From: a virus
Length of the DNA: 34,460 nucleotides
Strand: one strand, 5' to 3'
Virus record (IMG/VR): IMGVR_UViG_3300036402_000100
Location: 1-34,460 of that record
A program made the position numbers and the translations under genes. Positions 21,850 through 28,984 of this stretch are shown in pieces. Within the stretch, counting starts at the first letter, position 1. Every line of letters begins with the position of its first letter. The notes beneath the pieces were generated by a model. It did not search any database, had not been told where the DNA came from, and saw nothing but the letters and a program-made list of their open reading frames with translations.

Positions 21850-21977
21850 TCACATGCCCGCATTGCTTGAGGCAGGTTGGGTGCCTCGTGCAGTTGCCCG
21901 ATATGGTCGAGCCTCGGTGCACGTTCTGCGCCACCGCCCCGGTCTCCCTCTACCTCCCGAAGGGATCGATAGCATGA
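21846..21977 (+). CDS. 43-residue zinc-ribbon miniprotein
   Basis: ATGA overlap with the gene before. The protein has CPHC (4-7) and CTFC (25-28), a four-Cys zinc-ribbon arrangement, plus C13. It is little more than one zinc knuckle, so it probably binds nucleic acid or a host protein. Its TGA overlaps the next ATG as ATGA. Confidence 0.65.
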   Translation: MITCPHCLRQVGCLVQLPDMVEPRCTFCATAPVSLYLPKGSIA

Positions 21978-22261
21978 CCATCCCCAACGAGACCCGCATC
22001 CCCGGCCTGCCCGTGGGCTGGCTCGTGACGAGCACGTGGGTACCCAAGTTCGGACGCAACGAGGGATTCACTCAGTTCGTGCTCCGTCGCTACTCGCGCG
22101 GTCGGTGGCGCCCCGTGTTCAAGTCGAAGAATGCCACGGAGCTAGTGAACTACGCCGAGGCCACCGAGCGGGCCGAGGCGGCCGAGCGCGAGGCGTTCTA
22201 CGTCAAGGCCCAGGAGCTCAAGACCCGGCGCATCGATACCGGCCACGGTGATGGCTTATGA
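21974..22261 (+). CDS. Hypothetical protein
   Basis: A 95-residue protein from the ATG at 21974 (ATGA overlap). The N-terminal half is beta-rich and basic (LPVGWLVTSTWVPKFGRNEG, VLRRYSRGRWRPVFKSKN), and the C-terminal half is one long charged helix (ATERAEAAEREAFYVKAQEL). It reads like a small nucleic-acid-binding domain with a helical tail. No family recognised. Confidence 0.6.
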   Translation: MTIPNETRIPGLPVGWLVTSTWVPKFGRNEGFTQFVLRRYSRGRWRPVFKSKNATELVNYAEATERAEAAEREAFYVKAQELKTRRIDTGHGDGL

Positions 22262-22389
22262 TCCTCTGCAAGCTGGGCATTCACCGTTGGGCCTGGCGCT
22301 TTGTGCCGTCGTTCTCCGTGAAGCTAGACGAGGCCGAGAGGTTCTGCGCACGATGCGGCAAGCTCGGCGGGCGGCGCCCCCTTGGCTAG
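22258..22389 (+). CDS. 43-residue C/H-CxxC protein, DUF1660-like
   Basis: ATGA overlap at the start. It begins MILCKLGIHRWAW and ends FCARCGKLGGRR. A Cys and a His near the N terminus and a CxxC near the C terminus match the pattern of small phage proteins of the DUF1660 type (recalled from family knowledge, not searched). One zinc site is likely. Role unknown. Confidence 0.6.
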   Translation: MILCKLGIHRWAWRFVPSFSVKLDEAERFCARCGKLGGRRPLG

Positions 22390-23149
22390 TCAGCCCTGCA
22401 AGGAGTGTGGCGCCCGGCCGAAGATGACCGGGCGCCACCGCTGCATCGTGTGCGCGACCCGCCACCTCCCGATCGATGATCAGGTGGAGCGGGCGCGTTG
22501 GCGTGTCGGGATGGTGCCGCCCGAGCTACGCCGTGCCGTGGTGCCGGCGTATCTGTGGCCGCCCGGGCAGCGTTGGTGTGGCTCGTGCCAATCGTTCGTA
22601 GACCTGGCCGATGTGCAGGGCTCACGGTGCCGCGCGTGCGCGAGCTCGGCGGCACACACCAAGCGCATCGAGAAAACCTACGGCCTCGATCGCGAGGGCT
22701 ATGACGCCCTCCTCAAGCTGCAAGGCGGGCGCTGTGCGATCTGCCGGGCCCGCCCCAAGTCCAAGCGCCTCGCCGTCGATCACGACCACAAGACCGGCGT
22801 GGTGCGCGGCCTTCTCTGCTCGCGCTGCAATCACGACCTCATGGGCGCCGCCTGGGATTCGCAAGCAATGGCGCTTGCCCTCCTCGGCTACATCTCGGCC
22901 CCGCCGGCGGCCGGCCATTGGACCGCCCCCGAGGATTCGGGCCGCCCCGCGGCCGTGGCTGGGCCTGGCGCGCTCTCTGGCCCCGGGGGCACCACCGCGC
23001 GCCCGAGCCTCCCCGTGGCCCCAGAATCGCTTACAGCGCCGCACGGCCTCACGGCCTCCGAGCTCTACTCCAAGATCGGCGCCATAGGCATCCCGGGCGG
23101 CGGCCGCATCCTCGTGTTCGTGAAGGCCGGCGAGCCCGCCCCGTTCTAG
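22382..23149 (+). CDS. HNH endonuclease, recombination endonuclease VII-like
   Basis: A 255-residue protein starting at TTG 22382 and overlapping the previous gene by 8 nt. Residues ~95-175 match the endonuclease VII family: YGLDREGYDALLKLQGGRCAI with C118 and C121, then AVDHDHKTG (D133 to H136, metal and catalytic residues) and GLLCSRCNHDLMG (C146, C149, N150, H151). Before it are three more Cys pairs (C6/C9, C21/C24, C66/C69 with C83/C86), likely zinc-ribbon DNA-binding elements. The last ~80 residues are Pro/Ala-rich and probably flexible. Such enzymes resolve branched DNA before packaging or nick DNA; a mobile HNH role is less likely because it sits as an integral last gene before a terminator. 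Confidence 0.85.
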   Translation: MASQPCKECGARPKMTGRHRCIVCATRHLPIDDQVERARWRVGMVPPELRRAVVPAYLWPPGQRWCGSCQSFVDLADVQGSRCRACASSAAHTKRIEKTYGLDREGYDALLKLQGGRCAICRARPKSKRLAVDHDHKTGVVRGLLCSRCNHDLMGAAWDSQAMALALLGYISAPPAAGHWTAPEDSGRPAAVAGPGALSGPGGTTARPSLPVAPESLTAPHGLTASELYSKIGAIGIPGGGRILVFVKAGEPAPF

Positions 23150-23154
23150 GGATG

Positions 23155-23196
23155 ACGAAAGGCCCGGGCGCCTTATCAGCTACCCGGGCCTTTCGT
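23155..23196. terminator. Bidirectional intrinsic terminator
   Basis: ACGAAAGGCCCGGG (23155-23168) and its exact complement (23183-23196) form a 14-bp stem with a 14-nt loop; TTTCGT follows on the plus strand and the mirror on the minus strand. It separates the convergent early and late blocks. Confidence 0.9.
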
Positions 23197-23236
23197 GTGA
23201 CCCCCAGCGTGGAATCGGGGCCAGCCTAGCAGAAAG

Positions 23237-23596
23237 CTACTTGGCCTTGTTGGTCGGGATGTAGACACCACCACCGACGAGGCCGGCGCCGACGAGGCCC
23301 GAGACCACGAGGATGATGTAGGTGGCGGGGTCGGTCCAGTCGGTCGCCTTGCTACCGAGGTCTTGCACGAGCGCGGAGCCCGCGGCCGTGATGCCACCGA
23401 CGATCGCGCCGACGATGGCCTTGGTGCCCTTGGTCGGGATGATGGCGGCGGCCTGAGCGATGACCTCGTTGGGAACGTGGTCGATCAACTGGGTCGCTGT
23501 GAGTTGGCTCGTTGGCGCGTAGTCCGCCTCGGTTGCGCCGGTCTCGTCGGGGGCGATGGTGGGCGCCACGTGCTCACCTACGGGGGCGTCGGACAT
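23237..23596 (-). CDS. Two-span membrane protein, holin candidate
   Basis: A 119-residue protein, last gene of the late block. The start is the ATG at 23596 with AAGGAG upstream; a longer frame only shadows the previous gene. The first ~50 residues are acidic and polar. Transmembrane segments lie at ~59-78 (AIVGAIVGGITAAGSAL) and ~91-113 (TYIILVVSGLVGAGLVGGGV), with a short basic end (PTNKAK). Small size, two Gly/Ala-rich spans and the neighbourhood fit a holin that opens the membrane at lysis. Other membrane roles cannot be excluded. Confidence 0.6.
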   Translation of the reverse strand: MSDAPVGEHVAPTIAPDETGATEADYAPTSQLTATQLIDHVPNEVIAQAAAIIPTKGTKAIVGAIVGGITAAGSALVQDLGSKATDWTDPATYIILVVSGLVGAGLVGGGVYIPTNKAK

Positions 23597-23948
23597 CTTG
23601 GGGCTCCTTGCGTCGAAATAGTACGGGCTCGGCCGAGCCGCGCTCAACAAAGTACACCACGCACAGCATCGCGCCAGCGAGCAAGAAGGTCGAGTACCCG
23701 ACGAGGCGGAACACCGACCGCCCCCAGTAGTCGGGCCCGAGCATGAGCGAGAGAAACACGAGGCCGCCGACGACTGTCACGGCCGTGCCGAGCGTGGCGA
23801 ACATCCAGCCGATCGAGGAGCGCCACCACGGCTCGAATCGGCGTGCCGGCCGCACGAGAACATAGTCGATCGTGAAGGCCGCGTAGAAGAAGAAGGCAAC
23901 GAAAAGGATCACGTCAGCAATGGAGTTGATGGGGTCTCCGTGGTGCAT
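23574..23948 (-). CDS. Three-span membrane protein
   Basis: A 124-residue protein. I prefer the ATG at 23948, 1 nt after the preceding stop, over a TTG at 23957. Transmembrane segments are at ~11-32 (ADVILFVAFFFYAAFTIDYV), ~45-70 and ~79-101, followed by a basic tail (RRKEPQDVRRPRR). It overlaps the holin candidate by 23 nt. It could be a second holin, antiholin or other lysis accessory. No enzyme motif. Confidence 0.6.
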   Translation of the reverse strand: MHHGDPINSIADVILFVAFFFYAAFTIDYVLVRPARRFEPWWRSSIGWMFATLGTAVTVVGGLVFLSLMLGPDYWGRSVFRLVGYSTFLLAGAMLCVVYFVERGSAEPVLFRRKEPQDVRRPRR

Positions 23949-23949
23949 G

Positions 23950-24132
23950 TCAGGCAATCCGTTTCCGGAGCTCCGCGCGGGCCTTATCGGCCCAATGGTT
24001 CTCGCGCCTCTCCGCTCGCATCATACCAACGACATCATCGACCCGGCGCATCACCGCGTCGGCGTCGTCGGCGCGCTTCACGCTCCGCTCGTAGGCTTGC
24101 TTTGCCTCCTCGTGCTCACGCTCGCTCGACAT
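23950..24132 (-). CDS. 60-residue coiled-coil protein
   Basis: ATG at 24132, overlapping the previous gene by 17 nt. Almost the whole sequence is one charged helix (EREHEEAKQAYERSVKRADD), with heptad-like spacing and no membrane span. Its place among membrane proteins suggests a lysis-cassette accessory or a soluble regulator of a holin. Function unknown. Confidence 0.55.
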   Translation of the reverse strand: MSSEREHEEAKQAYERSVKRADDADAVMRRVDDVVGMMRAERRENHWADKARAELRKRIA

Positions 24133-24541
24133 CGTTCCCCACCGCCTCGGGCAGAGCTCGGAGGAGGTGAACGGTCGTTGCGCCGAACTCCTCCGTTACC
24201 GTCATCAGCTTCTCTGCCATCCTGTCTGAGCGGTCACGATCGTTGCCGGCGGCGTTCCGCCAGTAGTTTTTCTCCTCGATGATGCGGGCCGTGGCGTCGT
24301 CTTTCTCCTTGAGAATCGCCTTGTGCGCGGTCTCCTCGCGGGCCATCGCCTCGGCGTGTGCTGTAAGGGTCAAGAGCCGGCCTCTCAGGAGTGCAACGAT
24401 CCACGGGGCCGGGGAGAGCCCCAGGATGGTAACAGCCCCCCCGAGCCATTGCCACCACTCTAGATCAATGGCCCCAGAAGTGGGGATAGCCGAGGCTGGA
24501 AGTATGTGAAGGATCGCGAAGAGAAGGGCGTGGTGACTCAT
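24116..24541 (-). CDS. Membrane protein with coiled-coil tail, lysis-cassette candidate
   Basis: A 141-residue protein from the ATG at 24541, overlapping the preceding stop as ATGA; the longer upstream frame shadows the tail gene. Two hydrophobic segments (~4-20, ~29-53, including WWQWLGGAVTILGLSPAPWI) are followed by a ~60-residue charged coiled coil (AMAREETAHKAILKEKDDAT). The layout, short N-terminal spans plus a cytoplasmic helix, occurs in holin-like and spanin-like phage proteins. Exact role unknown. Confidence 0.6.
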   Translation of the reverse strand: MSHHALLFAILHILPASAIPTSGAIDLEWWQWLGGAVTILGLSPAPWIVALLRGRLLTLTAHAEAMAREETAHKAILKEKDDATARIIEEKNYWRNAAGNDRDRSDRMAEKLMTVTEEFGATTVHLLRALPEAVGNDVERA

Positions 24542-25068
24542 GCCTGAGTCGCGATCCACGCGAAGGATGCGGCGCCGGCGGCGGCGGGCGACCAATTGCT
24601 GAACGTGATGTTGCAACCCGTAGTGCCCAGGGAGCTATAGCCCGGGGTGAGGCGGCCGTTGTTGGGCAGGGCCACGATGCTGGGCGCGGTCGTGAATCGG
24701 TTGGGCTTGAACGACACAGCGATGACGCCCGAGTTGCCGCCGGCGGCCACGCCAGGGATGGAGCCGAACCCCGAATCGATCCGGGCATACGGGGCGCCGA
24801 GGCCGCCGAGGATGACGTAGGAGCGGCCCACGGGCAGCATCACCACGCGCGAGCTCGGCAGGGGAGGCGTGCCGATCCACGGATAGGTCCGAGTCCCCAT
24901 GGTGGTCTCGCCGTCGAAGGTCACCTTGGGGTCGCCGACGCCCGCATAGGCCGGGTCGATGATGGCCATTAGCGGGGGCTGATCCTGGGCCGGCGTGACG
25001 CCGTTGTTGTTTCGCTGATAACCCGTGAGGGAGGTGAGGATGTCGAGCGCGCTTGGAATCTCAGACAT
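24538..25068 (-). CDS. Minor tail protein, tip or receptor-binding candidate
   Basis: A 176-residue protein. The N-terminal ~90 residues are beta-rich (PLMAIIDPAYAGVGDPKVTF ... RVVMLPVGRSYVILGG), like a small barrel used for attachment to a tail tip. The C-terminal ~75 residues (VIAVSFKPNRFTTAPSIVAL ... NITFSNWSPAAAGAASFAWI) resemble H-type lectin or gp53-like domains at the ends of tail fibres, where a central FSNWS turn and a final FAWIA strand are typical. As last of the tail genes it probably recognises a surface carbohydrate. The fold call is by pattern only. Confidence 0.6.
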   Translation of the reverse strand: MSEIPSALDILTSLTGYQRNNNGVTPAQDQPPLMAIIDPAYAGVGDPKVTFDGETTMGTRTYPWIGTPPLPSSRVVMLPVGRSYVILGGLGAPYARIDSGFGSIPGVAAGGNSGVIAVSFKPNRFTTAPSIVALPNNGRLTPGYSSLGTTGCNITFSNWSPAAAGAASFAWIATQA

Positions 25069-26176
25069 TGACGATCCGCCTAACTGAATGGGTCATCATC
25101 GCGCCGACGGCCAAGTCGAACTCCCAGTGAGTCTCGGAGTAGGGCGATGCGATGCCGAGCCTCGCCATGCTGATATTGAACACGTCGGAGTCGCCGTGGA
25201 ACGGCATAAGCGCGGTCTTGTACTCGACGACCTCGAACACCTGGGAGGCGTCGAAGGCGGCACGCTGAGTCAGGGCGTCGAGGGTAGCTTGGTTGGCGGC
25301 CGTGACCCCCGTGCGGAATTCGAGGATGGTGCGACCGCGCGAGACCGTCGAGGTGGGCGAGCTCGGCGCCGTGTTGGTGTACTCCGAGCGGAGGGAGGCT
25401 TGGTCAGCCTCGCTGACGACGAGAACCCACTTGTTGGGGACATCAAAAAGGTCGAGGGTTTGGTCGATGTCGCCGCCGATGACCGAGGTGCGATCGGTGG
25501 CGTAAGTGAACGTGGCCGGGCGCGAGGCGGGCGACACGTAGGGCTTGGCGATAAAGACGCCGTTCTGATCGAAGGTCGCCGACTCATAGTTGATCGCGCC
25601 GAGGAGGTCGTTGACGATGCGGAGATAGCTCGTACCCGGGCCCCATTCGAGCGCGGCCGGCAGAGTGAGCGCGGAGGGCGTCACGTTTACCTGCATCCCC
25701 TCGGCGTTCACGATGGCCAGCACGGCATCGGTGTACTTGGTGCCCGCGGTCACGGTGTAGCGAGTGGAGGCCTTGTCGTCGGAGAGCACCTGTAGTTGGT
25801 CGTAGGCCTGAACATCGCGGGTCACGTACATCCCGGAGGTCATCGTGCGCTTGGGGGTCGAGAGGAGAAAGACGCCCTGGGGCCACTCGACCACGCCGCC
25901 GTCGGGCATCGCGAGCCTCACCCATGGCTTGATCCGCTGATTCAGGAAGTTCACGGCGCCGTCATCGAGGAGCGTAAAGGTCGCCGTGCGTTTGATGTCG
26001 GCGAGGGAGGAGTTGGCCACGTGGCCGCCGATGACCGAAGTGAGCGGGGCGACAAGGTTGTTGGCCGAGTCGAGGAGGTCGTAGCGGAACGAGAGGTTAC
26101 GAGAGCCCCGCTTGAACGCGAGCGCATCCTTGACGGCCTGATCCGAGTAGATGCCTTTTGGGTCGAGAGCTTGCAC
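25061..26176 (-). CDS. Minor tail protein, baseplate hub-like
   Basis: A 371-residue protein from GTG 26176. It begins with a segment common to actinophage tail-tip proteins (FRYDLLDSANNLVAPLTSVI), followed by a beta-rich domain (ATFTLLDDGAVNFLNQRIKP, then WPQGVFLLSTPKRTMTSGMY). It ends with a domain containing HWEFDLAVGAMMTHSVRR. The arrangement resembles hub proteins that close the tail tube. No peptidase or hydrolase motif is visible. It lies between the large FN3 protein and the receptor-binding candidate and overlaps the latter by 8 nt. Confidence 0.7.
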   Translation of the reverse strand: MQALDPKGIYSDQAVKDALAFKRGSRNLSFRYDLLDSANNLVAPLTSVIGGHVANSSLADIKRTATFTLLDDGAVNFLNQRIKPWVRLAMPDGGVVEWPQGVFLLSTPKRTMTSGMYVTRDVQAYDQLQVLSDDKASTRYTVTAGTKYTDAVLAIVNAEGMQVNVTPSALTLPAALEWGPGTSYLRIVNDLLGAINYESATFDQNGVFIAKPYVSPASRPATFTYATDRTSVIGGDIDQTLDLFDVPNKWVLVVSEADQASLRSEYTNTAPSSPTSTVSRGRTILEFRTGVTAANQATLDALTQRAAFDASQVFEVVEYKTALMPFHGDSDVFNISMARLGIASPYSETHWEFDLAVGAMMTHSVRRIVNV

Positions 26177-26181
26177 GGCCC

Positions 26182-28983
26182 TTAGCTCCCCTCGGTGTAG
26201 TCCACCCGCTGATACGAGAGGCCGACGGTAGTGCCTGCATCCGCGTCATCCGCGATGGTGGTGGCGGCATCGATGACGCCGAACACGACCCGGCCTCGGT
26301 TGTCACGGTAGCAGAGAGTCGCTCGGGCTCGGGTGAACTCGCGCAAGGCCTCGACGCCGGCGGGGTTATCGTCGCCGGCGGGCACCTTGACGCCCAGCTT
26401 GTATTTCTCGACCTCGACCTCGCCGAACTCGGCCACGGGGAACGCCCGCCCGACGAAGGCGAGCATGGCGCTCTGGCTCTCGATGCTCTCGGCGCGCACG
26501 GCCGACTGATAGAGATACGCCTGCTCGGTCCCCGTCGGGTTGTCGATGAGGTGGAGCCACACGCCGGTCAGGATGGGCGCGGTTGCCGGCGTGAGCGCGG
26601 AGGGGGTCGAGCCCGTGGCGGCCACCGCGGTCACGAGGTAGTCGTAGGCGCGCCCGCTGGCCACCTGGCGGTCTTGGTAGCTGGCTCCGTAGCCGACGAC
26701 GGCGACGGTAGTCCACGCATCTCCTGAGCCCGAGAGGCGGCGCTGGATGATGTTCGAGGTGGCCTCGGGGAGCGACCCAGCGGGGGCCGGGTTGGTGACG
26801 ACGACCTCAAGGTAATTGATGCCCGTGTTGATCGCGACGAGCGGCACCATCGGCGCGTTGAACGTCGAGGTAAAGGTGCGCACGGCCTGAGCCGGCGCTT
26901 GGGCGTTCGAGTTGATGATGTCGAGCGCGAACGAGTACGGCACGCCCGAGATGAGCCCGGTGAGGAGGTAGTTGAGCGTGGTGTTGGCCTGCATCGTCGT
27001 GTCGAGCACGAGGGCCATGGTGTCGGTGCGCGTGAGCCGCACGCGGCGCTGGGCCTGAGTGAACCCGTTGCCCTGTACGTAGGTCCACGCGACGAGGTAA
27101 GAGCTCGTGTTGAGCGCGGCGCCATCGGCGGCCGGGTCGGTGATGGTGAGCGTGCCGAGGGCGCTCGGCGTGAAGGTGCCGTAGCTGGAATACGAGCCCA
27201 CCTGATCGAGGGCGTCGTAGGTGCGCACTTTCCAGCGGTAGGGCGTGCCGTTGACGAGCGTGGCGGCCGTCAGGTTGTGCGACTGGGCGGCCGACGCGAC
27301 CTTGCCCGAGTCGAAGGCGGGGAGGCCCGTGGAGACAACCTCGATGACGAGTTGATAAGCGGTCTGCCCGTCGAGCACGTCCGGATCGCTGAATGTCCAC
27401 CCAAACGTTGCGGCGGTCGCGGCGTCGAAGTTCGATCGCGGGGTGAGGGCGGGGGCGTTCGGCGCCACGTTGCCCGAGCGCTCATCGAGTACGGCGAGCG
27501 ACTGAGTGCCGGTAAGCACGTTGGCCGCCGAGAGGATCACGCGGCGCTCGTCGATCACGACGGCGTGGGCCACCTTGAGCTTGGAGTTGACCGAGGCGGC
27601 GGCCCCGAGGGTCGTGGTGATGACGACGGCGACGTTGGCGAGGTAGGTGACCGGTGACACGTCGATGCGCGAGACCGCTCGGGCACCGACGAGCACGTAG
27701 ACGCTGACTAGCCCGCTCTGGGGGTTGTAAAGAACATCCCAGTTGTCGCCCGCGGCGCCGCCCGTGAAGGTGGCCGCGGGGATGCTGTACGAGCCGAGCG
27801 GCCCGGCCTGGGCGTAGAAGCTGACGACGAGGTTGCCGGCCGCGTCGGGGTTGATCAGCGCGTAGGTCGTCGAGGTGAGGCCGAGGATGCGAGCTCGGGG
27901 CCCCGTGAGCACGGTGCCGCTGGGAGACTTGGTGCCGAAGGCCGCGGGTACGCCGTTGGTGACCTGCACCATGGCCACGCCGTCGGCGGCGACGAAATGC
28001 CAGATCGGCGAGGAGGTCGAGACCGCCGACACGTCGAGCACGCCCCTCGACGGGGCCGGGGAGGTCACGCTGGCGGGCGGCGTCGGGAGCCATGAGGGAT
28101 TCATGCCCGAGGCCAGGAAAAGGGCGCCAGAGCCCGCACGGAGGTTGTTGACGTTGAGCATGGCGTAGGCCAGGTGCTTGGCCTGAGCCGGGCCCGCCGC
28201 GCGGATGATCGTAAGGAGGCTGGGGACGGGCGCCGGCGAAATGCCCGTGCCGGCGTCGTAGCTGGCCGCGAACTTGTGCAGTGCCCCGCCGGCGTTCAGC
28301 CCCGAGATGGCCTGAGTGAGGGAGGCCTGGGGCGTCCACACGTTGGTGCTGCCCGTCCGAGTGAAGGCCTGAGCCATGACCGTGTTGAGCGCGCCGGCGA
28401 GTCGGCCGATCACAAAGATGTCGCCACTCGGGCTCGCGATGAGCGCGAGGTCTTGGTCTCCACCTGGCACGGCGTACTTGGGGGGTGGGCCGCCGGCCGA
28501 GAACCCGAAGGGCGTGGGGTCGGGCGAGGCACCGAGGGTCGTGATGGCCGTGAATCCCACGCCATCGGTGAGCTTGGAGTAACCGAGCGTGATGACGGGG
28601 GCGGTGGCGCCATCGGAGCGGAGCTCAACGGTCACGCCGCCTGGCACCTGAACCGAGGCCAGGCGTACCGAGCCGATCAGGGTGCGCGCGAGCGCCGTGG
28701 CGCTGACGTTGGCCGTGTTGGGGCCCGCCCCGGATGCGTTGGTGGCCCGGACGCGGAAGGTGTACGCCGTGCCCGGTGTCGGCCCGAGGAAGGTGACCGA
28801 GTTACTTGCGAGCATCTCGGCCGAGCTCGACGTGTAAGGCCAGGTGGTGCCGCCGTCGGTGGAGGCGTCCACGGTGTAGGCCGTGATGGCGCCGCCCGGC
28901 GTCGTGGGAGCGGTCCACGAGATGACGATTGCCCCGTCGATCGCAACGGCCGCCGGCGTATTCGGTACGGTGGGTACGGCCAT
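26182..28983 (-). CDS. Large minor tail protein with fibronectin type III-like domains
   Basis: A 933-residue protein, 1 nt after the tape measure stop, with GGAG before the ATG. Residues 1-97 are a clear FN3 domain (ISWTAPTTPGGAITAYTVDA ... TAYTFRVRATNASG). Residues ~100-500 are all-beta with repeating short strands and may form a propeller or jelly-roll region. Residues ~505-800 hold about three more FN3/Ig-like domains (TPYRWKVRTYD, YLVAWTYV, RAYDYLVTAVAATG). The C-terminal ~130 residues look like a tail-attachment domain (YKLGVKVPAGDD ... LSYQRVDYTEGS). It is probably a central tip protein projecting surface-binding Ig-like modules. Confidence 0.8.
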   Translation of the reverse strand: MAVPTVPNTPAAVAIDGAIVISWTAPTTPGGAITAYTVDASTDGGTTWPYTSSSAEMLASNSVTFLGPTPGTAYTFRVRATNASGAGPNTANVSATALARTLIGSVRLASVQVPGGVTVELRSDGATAPVITLGYSKLTDGVGFTAITTLGASPDPTPFGFSAGGPPPKYAVPGGDQDLALIASPSGDIFVIGRLAGALNTVMAQAFTRTGSTNVWTPQASLTQAISGLNAGGALHKFAASYDAGTGISPAPVPSLLTIIRAAGPAQAKHLAYAMLNVNNLRAGSGALFLASGMNPSWLPTPPASVTSPAPSRGVLDVSAVSTSSPIWHFVAADGVAMVQVTNGVPAAFGTKSPSGTVLTGPRARILGLTSTTYALINPDAAGNLVVSFYAQAGPLGSYSIPAATFTGGAAGDNWDVLYNPQSGLVSVYVLVGARAVSRIDVSPVTYLANVAVVITTTLGAAASVNSKLKVAHAVVIDERRVILSAANVLTGTQSLAVLDERSGNVAPNAPALTPRSNFDAATAATFGWTFSDPDVLDGQTAYQLVIEVVSTGLPAFDSGKVASAAQSHNLTAATLVNGTPYRWKVRTYDALDQVGSYSSYGTFTPSALGTLTITDPAADGAALNTSSYLVAWTYVQGNGFTQAQRRVRLTRTDTMALVLDTTMQANTTLNYLLTGLISGVPYSFALDIINSNAQAPAQAVRTFTSTFNAPMVPLVAINTGINYLEVVVTNPAPAGSLPEATSNIIQRRLSGSGDAWTTVAVVGYGASYQDRQVASGRAYDYLVTAVAATGSTPSALTPATAPILTGVWLHLIDNPTGTEQAYLYQSAVRAESIESQSAMLAFVGRAFPVAEFGEVEVEKYKLGVKVPAGDDNPAGVEALREFTRARATLCYRDNRGRVVFGVIDAATTIADDADAGTTVGLSYQRVDYTEGS

Positions 28984-28984
28984 G

